A DNA stretch of 64,000 nt, from the NCBI GenBank assembly GCA_945965395.1, contig CAMFND010000156.1:1-64000 (forward strand), written 5' to 3'. The notes beneath the pieces were generated by a model. That model saw nothing but the letters and a program-made list of their open reading frames with translations. It searched no databases and was not told the origin of the DNA. Position 1 is the stretch's first letter; every line of letters starts with the position of its first letter. A program made the position numbers and the translations under genes. The DNA comes from an uncultured Bacteroides sp. GTDB lineage: Bacteria > Bacteroidota > Bacteroidia > Bacteroidales > Bacteroidaceae. Shown here in pieces: positions 47,242 through 55,051 of the stretch.

Positions 47242-48132
47242 TTAAATAATGGTACGTTTCTTTCTGTAATTATCTCTGAACTCTTTGGGGGAACATCCTT
47301 TCTTCTTTTTAAATATGCGATTGAAATTAGATAAATTATTGAAGCCACACTCATAACAGATTTCAGCGACCGCCATCGTTGAATCAACAAGCAGACGCGT
47401 CGCATACCCCAACCGCAAATCAATAATGTAATCTGACAAATTCTTACCTGTACGCAACTTAAAGAAACGGCTGAAAGATACTTCGGTCATACCTACCATA
47501 TCAGCTAGCTGCTTCAGCTTTATTTCCTCTTGATAATGTTTTCCTATATAATCTTGTACTCTTTGTACACGCCTACTGTCTGAATGTACCTCTATTTTGG
47601 CAAACGAAGAACTTGAAAGAGTACGCGCCTGGTCAGTAAACAAAGAAAGTTCATAAAGCAAGGTCAGGAAATGTACCACGGCATAAAACCCTTTCATCTC
47701 AGGAAGCTTGTCAATCAATGAGTATACTTTCATCATGGCATCCATGGGAAAGCAAAGCCCATACTGTGCTTTATCCAGCATTTTACGAATCATATCAAAC
47801 TGATTCGTTTCCACCAGCCCGTTCATAAAAGAAGGAACAAACTGAATAGTTATTTCCCGGATATTTTCTGAGGTACACGTATTTTGTTCCCACACATGTT
47901 CCAAATCAGGACTCGTAATTAATACCAGATCATAATCACCTATCACTTCAGCCGAATCCCCGACTACACGACGCACTCCAGGTGCATGCTCCACAAAATT
48001 CAGTTCAAACTCACGGTGGCAATGCATGGGATATGTAAACTCTTTCTTATGCCGATCGGCAATGTAAAAGCAATCTTTATCTGAAAGAGGAGTTATTTCT
48101 CGTATAAAATTCTCATTCAACAACTTTTCCAT
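47242..48132 (-). CDS. AraC-family transcriptional regulator of the mannan locus
   Basis: This 296-residue regulator is counted from the ATG at 48132 (MEKLLNENFIREITPL). The frame stays open to 48300, but that part is hydrophobic and crosses the promoter. An N-terminal cupin-like sensor contains YPMHCHREFELNFVEHAPG and LITSPDLEHVWEQ. The C-terminal AraC DNA-binding domain (about 190-296) has LKQLADMVGMTEVSFSRFF and VAEICYECGFNNLSNFNRIF. No membrane or two-component domain is present. It lies between susC and the GH36 gene and is the natural candidate to bind the 25-bp element shared by their promoters. Confidence 0.92.
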   Translation of the reverse strand: MEKLLNENFIREITPLSDKDCFYIADRHKKEFTYPMHCHREFELNFVEHAPGVRRVVGDSAEVIGDYDLVLITSPDLEHVWEQNTCTSENIREITIQFVPSFMNGLVETNQFDMIRKMLDKAQYGLCFPMDAMMKVYSLIDKLPEMKGFYAVVHFLTLLYELSLFTDQARTLSSSSFAKIEVHSDSRRVQRVQDYIGKHYQEEIKLKQLADMVGMTEVSFSRFFKLRTGKNLSDYIIDLRLGYATRLLVDSTMAVAEICYECGFNNLSNFNRIFKKKKGCSPKEFRDNYRKKRTII

Positions 48133-48224
48133 AGCAGTACGTTTAAAAAGGAACAAAATAAGGCCATAATTAAAAGTTATTATTCTCAGAAAAAGCGTCT
48201 CATTCTCTATTTTTCTGTTTCCCA

Positions 48225-48277
48225 CAAAAATAAGATAAAAACATATCAGTTTTATCACAAAACAACACCTATTTTTG
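48225..48277 (+). promoter_or_regulatory. Operator between araC and the GH36 gene, with opposed -7 elements
   Basis: The 25-bp element at 48234-48258 has inverted arms GATAAAA and TTTTATC around a 9-nt centre with ATATCA. Eleven nt downstream is TATTTTTG (48270-48277) for the GH36 gene. On the other strand TATTTTTG (48225-48232) lies one base from the operator and could serve araC. Binding could thus activate GH36 and repress araC. Confidence 0.65.
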
Positions 48278-48324
48278 CAGACAAATAAATAATTAAACAA
48301 AATCTATTATCAAAACTGAAAAGC

Positions 48325-50532
48325 ATGAGTGCAAAAAGCAAACTTTATCTTTTAGCAGGCCTTTCTTTCTTGGCCGGAAATGCAATGGCACAGCACATCT
48401 GTATTTCTACCCCTAACACATCGCTCGTACTGAATGCTCCCAATGGAGGTGAGCTAAAGTATCTTTACTATGGAAGCAAACTGAGTGAAACAGACTTGCA
48501 ACACATCAATGAAGCATCTAATTGTAACCATACGGCTTACCCCGTATATGGAATGAATTGTCCGGGAGAAGCTGCTCTTTCTATAAAACACGCCGACGGT
48601 AACATGTCTACACAAATGGAGGTGGTAAGTGTCAGCACTAATCAGGAGAAGCAGTCTACATTAACGACTGTCCACCTGAAAGACAAAGTATATCCGTTCT
48701 ATGTCGACGTGCACTACAAAGCATATCAGGATGTAGACATGATAGAAACTTGGACCGAGATAAGCCACACAGAAAAGAAACCGGTATATCTGAGCCAGTT
48801 CTCTTCTGCCTACTTACCCATTCGCAGAGGAAATGTATGGCTTTCACACCTCTCTGGTTCATGGGCAAACGAAGGACAACTGACACAAGAACCGCTACAG
48901 CCGGGAATGACCGTGATTAAAAACAAGGATGGGGTACGTAATTCACATACCTCACATGCAGAAGTGATGTTCTCACTCGATGGAAAACCACAGGAAAATA
49001 CAGGAAGAGTCATTGGAGCCGCCCTTTGCTACACAGGCAACTACAAACTGAAAATTGATACAGACGACAGCGATTATCATCAGTTCTATGCCGGAATCAA
49101 CGAAGAAAACTCTTCATACATGCTTTCTAAAAAAGAAGTATTCCGCACGCCTGCCGTAGCCCTGACTTACAGCGACAAAGGGCTGAGCGGCGCAAGCCGT
49201 AATTTCCACAAATGGGGACGTACTTACAAACTGGCTCATGGCAATGTGGTCCGTGATATTTTATTGAACAGCTGGGAAGGTGTGTATTTCGACATCAACC
49301 AGAAAGGAATGGACCAGATGATGAGCGACATTGCCTCAATGGGAGGCGAGCTTTTCGTGATGGACGACGGATGGTTTGGCGACAAATATCCACGTAAGAA
49401 CGACAGCTCTTCGCTGGGTGATTGGGTAACAGACAAAAACAAGCTTCCGGAAGGTATTGAAGGATTGATAAGGGATGCAAAGAAACATGGCATCAAGTTT
49501 GGCATCTGGATAGAACCGGAAATGGCAAACACAATCAGCGAATTATATGAAAAACATCCTGAATGGATACTGAAAGCTCCTCAGCGTGATCCGGTGCTTG
49601 GACGTGGAGGTACTCAGGTCGTACTCGACTTGGCAAATCCGGAGGTACAGGATTTCGTTTTCAAGGTTGTTGACGACTTGATGACACAGTACCCCGACAT
49701 CGCTTACATTAAATGGGATGCCAACATGGCTATTATGAATCACGGCTCCAACTACCTGACAGCTGATAAACAAAGCCACATGTACATAGAATATCACAAA
49801 GGCTTTGAGAGTGTATGTCAGCGTATCCGTGCCAAATATCCGGACTTAGTGATTCAGGCTTGTGCCAGTGGAGGCGGTCGTGCCAACTATGGCTATCTTC
49901 CTTACTTTGATGAGTTTTGGGTGAGCGACAACACGGATGCACTGCAACGCATCTACATGCAATGGGGAACATCTTACTTCTTCCCTGCCATTGCCATGGC
50001 TTCGCACATCAGTGCGGCTCCCAACCACCAGACCTTCCGCACCGTTCCACTTAAATACCGCATCGATGTGGCTATGAGCGGACGATTAGGAATGGAAATC
50101 CAGCCTAAAAACATGACCGATGAAGAAAAAGAACTGTGCCGCAAAGCAATAGCCGATTACAAGAAAATCCGTCCGGTAGTTCAGTTAGGAGATATTTATC
50201 GCCTTGTTTCTCCATACGACCATCTGGGAGTAGCCTCCTTAATGTATACCAGTCCGGAAAAAGACAAGGCTGTATTCTACTGGTGGAAGACAGAACATTT
50301 TGTCAATCAACACTTACCGCGTGTAACAATGGCCGGTCTTCATCCCGACAAGACTTACCGTATCACAGAGTTGAACCGGATTGACAATAAGCCGTTGCCC
50401 TTTGAAGGGAAAGTCTACAGTGGAGCATTCCTGATGGAAAACGGATTGGAAATTCCTTATACTCATCAGGTAGACTATCATAAATTGAATGATTATGCCA
50501 GCCGGGTATTGTATCTGGAAGAAGTAAAATAA
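48325..50532 (+). CDS. GH36 alpha-galactosidase, secreted
   Basis: This 735-residue enzyme has a Sec signal peptide (residues 1-22, GNAMA-QH). An N-terminal beta-supersandwich precedes the barrel. The nucleophile is D465 in YIKWDAN, and the acid/base is D535 in SDNTD. FVMDDGWFG and FGIWIEPEM are further GH36 landmarks. It removes alpha-1,6-galactose from galactomannan, probably in the periplasm. It is divergent from the AraC regulator and has the shared operator upstream. Confidence 0.93.
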   Translation: MSAKSKLYLLAGLSFLAGNAMAQHICISTPNTSLVLNAPNGGELKYLYYGSKLSETDLQHINEASNCNHTAYPVYGMNCPGEAALSIKHADGNMSTQMEVVSVSTNQEKQSTLTTVHLKDKVYPFYVDVHYKAYQDVDMIETWTEISHTEKKPVYLSQFSSAYLPIRRGNVWLSHLSGSWANEGQLTQEPLQPGMTVIKNKDGVRNSHTSHAEVMFSLDGKPQENTGRVIGAALCYTGNYKLKIDTDDSDYHQFYAGINEENSSYMLSKKEVFRTPAVALTYSDKGLSGASRNFHKWGRTYKLAHGNVVRDILLNSWEGVYFDINQKGMDQMMSDIASMGGELFVMDDGWFGDKYPRKNDSSSLGDWVTDKNKLPEGIEGLIRDAKKHGIKFGIWIEPEMANTISELYEKHPEWILKAPQRDPVLGRGGTQVVLDLANPEVQDFVFKVVDDLMTQYPDIAYIKWDANMAIMNHGSNYLTADKQSHMYIEYHKGFESVCQRIRAKYPDLVIQACASGGGRANYGYLPYFDEFWVSDNTDALQRIYMQWGTSYFFPAIAMASHISAAPNHQTFRTVPLKYRIDVAMSGRLGMEIQPKNMTDEEKELCRKAIADYKKIRPVVQLGDIYRLVSPYDHLGVASLMYTSPEKDKAVFYWWKTEHFVNQHLPRVTMAGLHPDKTYRITELNRIDNKPLPFEGKVYSGAFLMENGLEIPYTHQVDYHKLNDYASRVLYLEEVK

Positions 50533-50558
50533 ACCGCACCATACATACACAAAATAAT

Positions 50559-50596
50559 AGCCGGACTTGCCACCCACATGGCAAGCCCGGCTTTAT
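50559..50596. terminator. Intrinsic terminator between GH36 and the esterase gene
   Basis: Arms AGCCGGACTTGCC (50559-50571) and GGCAAGCCCGGCT (50580-50592) pair with one mismatch and are flanked by A/T-rich runs on both sides. It serves the convergent GH36 and acetylesterase genes. Confidence 0.85.
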
Positions 50597-50614
50597 TATA
50601 TGAGAAGAATCCAC

Positions 50615-52039
50615 TTATTCCCAATTATCCGTACGGAACGGATACAAGGGCAATTCACGCAAGTTGGCCACATTACCCGGCTGAAAGTCACGGAAACAAT
50701 AGCGTACGGCAACAGGCTGTGCTACCTTGTCGCAAGTCACCTTTATCTGCGAATTATTGAAAACTTCTGCCTTTGCCGGATAGAATACCTTGTCGTTTCC
50801 AGCTACTTCAAAACCTTCCATACCCGACAAACGGTTAAATCCTTCTTCTGCATGGTCAAAGGATAAAATAGCCACACCACCTTTCACTTCCATCGACTTA
50901 TAAACAGGTCCGCATGCCTCTATGCCAGGCACATGGTAAGTCTTACTCAAAGCCATATAAGCAAGACGCTTTCCTACGTCTGTTTTATTCTTGGGATGCA
51001 CATTCTTAATTTCATAAGGTTCTACCAGGTCATTGGTCGAAATCATACCACTGTTCGAAATGATAGACTGCGCCTTGAACTGTGCTTCACGAAGGTATGC
51101 ACACCCGGTAGTTTCCGTAGAGTTAAACGGCGCAATCTCCACATAATAAAAAGGCAATTCACCCAGCCCCCATTCCTTACGCCAAAGTTCCACCATTGTC
51201 TTCAGGCGTTCAGCATACGTTTTGTGTTTCCCCACATTGGATTCTCCCTGATACCACAGAAAACCTTTGATGGTATAATTCTGTAGTGGCTTCAACATGC
51301 CGTTATACATCAATGTCGGACTCAGGTAATGCCACCAGTCGTGTCCGTCCTCCTTGCGAATGTCTTTCTTCAAGTCAATATCTGGATACTGGGACACGAT
51401 TTCACGAGGCAGCCATCCTTCCACCATAGAACCACCCCAACTACAGTTGATGATTCCTATTGGAATATCCAGTACCTGATTCATCATCATGGCAAAATGA
51501 AAAGCCGTCGCACTAAAAGCCGGTGCATTTTCCGGATTGCTTACCTTCCAGCTCCCTTTACACGAATCCACCGGTTTTACCTGACCGTTTTTCTCCACGG
51601 TAGCCACACGAATACCTTTCCATTTCGATGAAGTAGCAATGGCTTCATTAGCCCCTGCTATCGGACAGTTTACGAATCCTCGGAGAGGCATCTCCATATT
51701 CGACTGCCCTGAGCAGAACCAGACTTCGCCTACCAGGACATTGTTCAGTTTCACTTCCTCTCCGTCGGAAATGGAAATCGTATAAGCCTGATAACTGGCT
51801 GTGGGAGTCTGAATTTTAGCCACCCACTTTCCTTCCGCATCGGCGGTTACTTTATACACTTCCCGGTTCCACGACGGACGGATAATCACTTCGGCATTCG
51901 CATTTGCCTTTCCCCACAGACAAGCTTCAGCCTGCTGTTGCAATACCATATTGTCACTCACAATGTCGGGCAATGTAATCTTGCCCCATGCTCCAGCCTG
52001 CACCATCAGCAGACAGGCACTCACAATCCATTTTTTCAT
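50615..52039 (-). CDS. SGNH-type carbohydrate acetylesterase (sialate O-acetylesterase-like)
   Basis: This 474-residue secreted esterase has a signal peptide of about 19 residues. The SGNH nucleophile is S113 in the GQSNM motif (111-115). GIINCSWGGSMVEGW carries the glycine/oxyanion block, GFLWYQGESNVGKH the Asn block, and KNVHPKNKTDVGKRLA the catalytic His region. The family name refers to sialic acid, but in a mannan locus the likely substrate is acetylated mannan. It is transcribed toward GH36, and a weaker copy of the shared operator lies upstream. Confidence 0.85.
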   Translation of the reverse strand: MKKWIVSACLLMVQAGAWGKITLPDIVSDNMVLQQQAEACLWGKANANAEVIIRPSWNREVYKVTADAEGKWVAKIQTPTASYQAYTISISDGEEVKLNNVLVGEVWFCSGQSNMEMPLRGFVNCPIAGANEAIATSSKWKGIRVATVEKNGQVKPVDSCKGSWKVSNPENAPAFSATAFHFAMMMNQVLDIPIGIINCSWGGSMVEGWLPREIVSQYPDIDLKKDIRKEDGHDWWHYLSPTLMYNGMLKPLQNYTIKGFLWYQGESNVGKHKTYAERLKTMVELWRKEWGLGELPFYYVEIAPFNSTETTGCAYLREAQFKAQSIISNSGMISTNDLVEPYEIKNVHPKNKTDVGKRLAYMALSKTYHVPGIEACGPVYKSMEVKGGVAILSFDHAEEGFNRLSGMEGFEVAGNDKVFYPAKAEVFNNSQIKVTCDKVAQPVAVRYCFRDFQPGNVANLRELPLYPFRTDNWE

Positions 52040-52148
52040 CTTACTCTATTTTTAAAGTCGCCATTTCTACAAAAATGATATGAGGAAGAGTGTTCTCAAA
52101 ACAGAAAGTTAAAATTGCACGTTTCTCATAATATCATATTCTTTTTCA

Positions 52149-52193
52149 CAAAGATAGTACATCTATCTTCATTACAATTAATACTTTTTTATC
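52149..52193 (-). promoter_or_regulatory. Possible esterase promoter with weak shared operator
   Basis: On the minus strand GATAAAA-AA-GTATTA (from 52193 downward) resembles the locus operator, and TATCTTTG lies at 52149-52156. The spacing is 12 nt rather than 11 and the element is less well conserved, so the assignment is tentative. Confidence 0.4.
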
Positions 52194-52223
52194 CAAGTTT
52201 TTCCAAATCATCCTCCAAACCTC

Positions 52224-52309
52224 AGTACTTTCAAGAAAGTACTCCAGTACTTCCATAGTAGTACTTCAGTACTTCCCCGTCAGTACTGGAGTACTGGCAA
52301 GGAAGTACT
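52224..52309. repeat. Array C: four 22-bp units with AGTACT ends
   Basis: Four units start at 52224, 52246, 52268 and 52290, an exact 22-bp period. Each has the form AGTACT-N8-AGTACT with a 2-nt spacer. AGTACTCCAGTACT (52238-52251) is the exact reverse complement of AGTACTGGAGTACT (52282-52295), so the CC and GG spacers complement each other and the array can fold as one long hairpin. The first unit alone is a perfect 9-2-9 palindrome. It lies in the 425-nt gap between the esterase and proC. Confidence 0.85.
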
Positions 52310-52429
52310 GGCAACGATAAAGGGACTGTAAATCAGCACATTCTTTTTATAGCAACAAAACTTATCAATTTCTGTAAATTGAATACCAAAATAAATTCCA
52401 TTATATAGCCCAACTCTCATTTTTAATTA

Positions 52430-52437
52430 TAACTTTG
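52430..52437 (+). promoter_or_regulatory. Putative -7 element of proC
   Basis: TAACTTTG matches the TAnnTTTG consensus and lies 27 nt before the proC start. A good TTG box is not seen at 19-21 nt upstream. Confidence 0.5.
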
Positions 52438-52464
52438 CGAATAAAGAACTCAAACTTGAAAAAT

Positions 52465-53238
52465 ATGAAAGTAGCAATCATCGGAGCCGGAAACATGGGA
52501 GGTGCCATTGCCCGTGGACTGGCCAACGGACATTATATTCAGGCACAAGAAATTTCGGTATCCAACCCCAGTGCCGGCAAACTGGACGCACTGAAAGCGG
52601 AATTTCCTGCTATTCACGTAACACATTCCAATAAAGAAGCGGCAGAAGATGCGGACATTATCATTATTGCCGTCAAGCCGTGGAAAGTGGAAGAAGTGTT
52701 GAAGCCGCTGAGATTAAGAGGACCGCAGATTCTGGTATCGGTAGCGGCAGGACTGACTTTTGAAGACCTGGCACATTTTGTAGACCCGGAAATGCCAATG
52801 TTCCGCGTCATTCCTAACACGGCCATTTCAGAAGGAGCCAGTATGACACTGATTGCCGCACGCAACGCTTCGGAAGAACAGATCACTTCCCTGACTGCGC
52901 TCTTTAACGAGATGGGACGTTCCATGCTGATTGAGGAAAAACAATTTGCAGCTGCCACCTCGCTGACTTCCTGCGGCATTGCCTACGTACTGAAATACGT
53001 ACAAGCTGCCATGCAGGCAGGAGTAGAACTGGGTATCAAGCCACACGATGCACAGACCATGCTGGCACAAACACTGGAAGGGGCAGCCAAGCTTTTGCTG
53101 AACAACGAAAATGCGCATCCGGCCACAGAAATCGAGAAAGTGACTACTCCGGGAGGAATTACCATCAAGGGTATCAACTCGCTGGAGCACGACGGATTTA
53201 CCTCGGCCGTTATCCACGCCATCAAGGCCAGCTTATAA
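52465..53238 (+). CDS. proC: Pyrroline-5-carboxylate reductase
   Basis: This 257-residue enzyme is counted from the ATG at 52465 (MKVAIIGAGNMGGAIARGL); an in-frame ATG at 52435 overlaps the promoter element. It reduces pyrroline-5-carboxylate to proline. The N-terminal Rossmann motif GAGNMG, the middle IIIAVKPWKVEEVL, RVIPNTAISEGASMT and the C-terminal TTPGGITIKGINSLEHDGF are all diagnostic. It stands alone, 30 kb from proB and on the far side of the mannan locus from argD. Confidence 0.96.
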   Translation: MKVAIIGAGNMGGAIARGLANGHYIQAQEISVSNPSAGKLDALKAEFPAIHVTHSNKEAAEDADIIIIAVKPWKVEEVLKPLRLRGPQILVSVAAGLTFEDLAHFVDPEMPMFRVIPNTAISEGASMTLIAARNASEEQITSLTALFNEMGRSMLIEEKQFAAATSLTSCGIAYVLKYVQAAMQAGVELGIKPHDAQTMLAQTLEGAAKLLLNNENAHPATEIEKVTTPGGITIKGINSLEHDGFTSAVIHAIKASL

Positions 53239-53249
53239 AAACATCATAC

Positions 53250-53272
53250 GGGGAGCTTCGTGCTCCCTTTTT
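53250..53272 (+). terminator. Intrinsic terminator after proC
   Basis: GGGAGC (53251-53256) and GCTCCC (53262-53267) form a short stem with loop TTCGT, followed by five T to 53272. Confidence 0.8.
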
Positions 53273-53293
53273 CATTACAAAACCTGAACCGAC

Positions 53294-53521
53294 ATGAAAA
53301 ACAACATTCTTATCACCATGGGAATCCTTGTATTGCTGGGAGTGGCCGTACAGGGTTTGTTTGGCATCGTAGCCGGTGTATTCCTGTCCGCCATTTTAGG
53401 AATCATCTACGGAGCCGTCAAGAAAAACAAGCAGTTTCTGCGCTGGTCAGTCATCGCACTTACCATCGACATTATCTGCATCATCCTGTTCTATTTCTGC
53501 CTGATTCAATCGGACATGTAG
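53294..53521 (+). CDS. Small membrane protein, unknown function
   Basis: This 75-residue protein has two or three hydrophobic segments: ILITMGILVLLGVAVQGLF, then VFLSAILGIIYGAV, and near the C-terminus VIALTIDIICIILFYFCLI. A basic KKNKQ loop lies between them. No known family is recognised. It follows the proC terminator and converges with the MATE gene, leaving 3 nt between the stops. The regular hydrophobic pattern and full use of the space support a real gene. Confidence 0.65.
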   Translation: MKNNILITMGILVLLGVAVQGLFGIVAGVFLSAILGIIYGAVKKNKQFLRWSVIALTIDIICIILFYFCLIQSDM

Positions 53522-53524
53522 CTT

Positions 53525-54874
53525 TTACTTCACAAAACCTTTTTTCGCCCATTTCAGGCTGTTCCATCGTTTCACAAAGATAAAGGCACGGATATTCTCG
53601 TCGAGCAGGAAGGCACACCACATGCCGACCAGTCCCCAGCCCAGATGAATACCGAACAGATAGCTGAGTCCGACAGAGACCGTCCACTGTACAATCAAGC
53701 CGACATAGAACGGGAAATTCACGTCACCTGCCGAGCGGAGGGCATTCGTGGCATAGATATTTACGGCACGCCCTATCTCTACGATGACATCGACAATGAG
53801 AATGGTCACTCCCAACCGGATAATATTCTCGTTGTCCGTCAGCATACTGAAGATTGTATGACCGAATATGGCCCAGATGCACGAAAGTCCCAGCGAAACT
53901 AAAATGGACAAACGCATGACGTACTTTCCCAACAGGTAGGCCGCACGTATCCGCTTCTGCCCCACCAGATGGCCGATGCTGATGGCTCCTCCTTGTGCCA
54001 TGGCGATGGCAAAGAGATAGACAAACATGGTGGTATTCACCGTATAGGTTCGTGTGGCCAGCGAATCATTTCCCAGAATATTGATTAAATAGGTGATGAC
54101 TACCTGCGAAAAACTGTACGACATATTCTCCCCAGCAGAAGGAACTCCCACCTTCAACAGGTTTTTCAGTTCTATCCAAGGGAAAGGACGGAACAGAGCC
54201 ATCGGGAAAGACGGAATGTGTTTTCTGAAGAGAATGACAAACAAGACAATCATGCTCACCCCACGGGCTATGGAGGTAGATATGGCCGCTCCTTCTGCTC
54301 CCATGGCAGGCAGGCCGAACTTACCGAAAATCAGGGAATAGTTTCCGATAATGTTCATCACATTGACCAGCACCGTGACCAGCATGGGGTAAAGGGCTTT
54401 GTTGGCACTGCGCAAGGACGCGGAAATGGTCAGCGAGATAGCCTGGAAGAAAGCAAACGCCCCTACAATCTCCATGTATCCGATACCATATTTCAGCAGT
54501 TCCGGACGAAGTCCCATCCATCCCAATAATGTAGCTGCTCCATAGTGCAGGATGGCACTGACCGCAAGTCCCACGACCAGGTTCAGCAATAAAGACACAC
54601 CAACCACCTGCACCATCTTGTTCCTCATCCCTGCTCCCAGGTACTGCGAACACAGCACAGAAGTACCGATATTGATTACCTCGAAAATAAGGAAAGCAAA
54701 CATCACAATCTGGTTCACCACCCCTACTGCCGCCACACTTTCATCGGAATACTGACTCAGCATAACGGTGTCGACAGCACCTAACATCATAATCAATAAG
54801 GTCTCGATAAAGATAGGAATCACGAGCTTCGTCAAGCCTTTCCGGATACCTGTTTGTTGAATTGCCTGTTCCAC
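53525..54874 (-). CDS. MATE-family efflux transporter
   Basis: This 449-residue integral membrane protein has about twelve predicted helices in two MatE repeats. The N-terminal repeat contains LVIPIFIETLLIMMLGAVDTVMLSQYSDESVAAVGV, read here as two joined family blocks, with the conserved Asp in GAVDT. The second repeat has KVGVPSAGENMSYSFSQ. Members export cationic compounds or metabolites with sodium or proton antiport. The substrate is unknown. It is divergent from the GH89 locus. Confidence 0.9.
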   Translation of the reverse strand: MEQAIQQTGIRKGLTKLVIPIFIETLLIMMLGAVDTVMLSQYSDESVAAVGVVNQIVMFAFLIFEVINIGTSVLCSQYLGAGMRNKMVQVVGVSLLLNLVVGLAVSAILHYGAATLLGWMGLRPELLKYGIGYMEIVGAFAFFQAISLTISASLRSANKALYPMLVTVLVNVMNIIGNYSLIFGKFGLPAMGAEGAAISTSIARGVSMIVLFVILFRKHIPSFPMALFRPFPWIELKNLLKVGVPSAGENMSYSFSQVVITYLINILGNDSLATRTYTVNTTMFVYLFAIAMAQGGAISIGHLVGQKRIRAAYLLGKYVMRLSILVSLGLSCIWAIFGHTIFSMLTDNENIIRLGVTILIVDVIVEIGRAVNIYATNALRSAGDVNFPFYVGLIVQWTVSVGLSYLFGIHLGWGLVGMWCAFLLDENIRAFIFVKRWNSLKWAKKGFVK

Positions 54875-54967
54875 GTACTAACTCTCTAAAAAACGTGACA
54901 AAATTACAACATTTAGCCCGTAGAGTGTCTTGACCTATATCAATTTAAAGGTGTAAATCCTACAATG

Positions 54968-55003
54968 CACTATTTTCCCCCTTTTCTTCACTATTTTCCC
55001 CCT
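54968..55003 (+). promoter_or_regulatory. Direct repeat upstream of the GH89 locus, possible regulator site
   Basis: The 15-mer CACTATTTTCCCCCT occurs at 54968-54982 and again at 54989-55003, a 21-bp spacing, or about two helical turns. It lies 49 nt before the GH89 start. A GATTTTTG at 55023-55030 is a poor -7 candidate. The pattern fits a dimeric regulator bound to one face of the DNA. Confidence 0.55.
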
Positions 55004-55051
55004 CAAATTCCCGATAAAACATGATTTTTGTGATACTTAAAAATAATTATT

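Noticed and set aside
48133..48300. N-terminal extension of the AraC regulator
   Set aside because: The added residues are hydrophobic and the DNA contains the operator and opposed promoters. The family begins near the ATG at 48132.
52224..52309. CRISPR array
   Set aside because: The period is only 22 bp, there are no unique spacers of 30 bp or so, and no cas genes are nearby. The same holds for arrays A and B.
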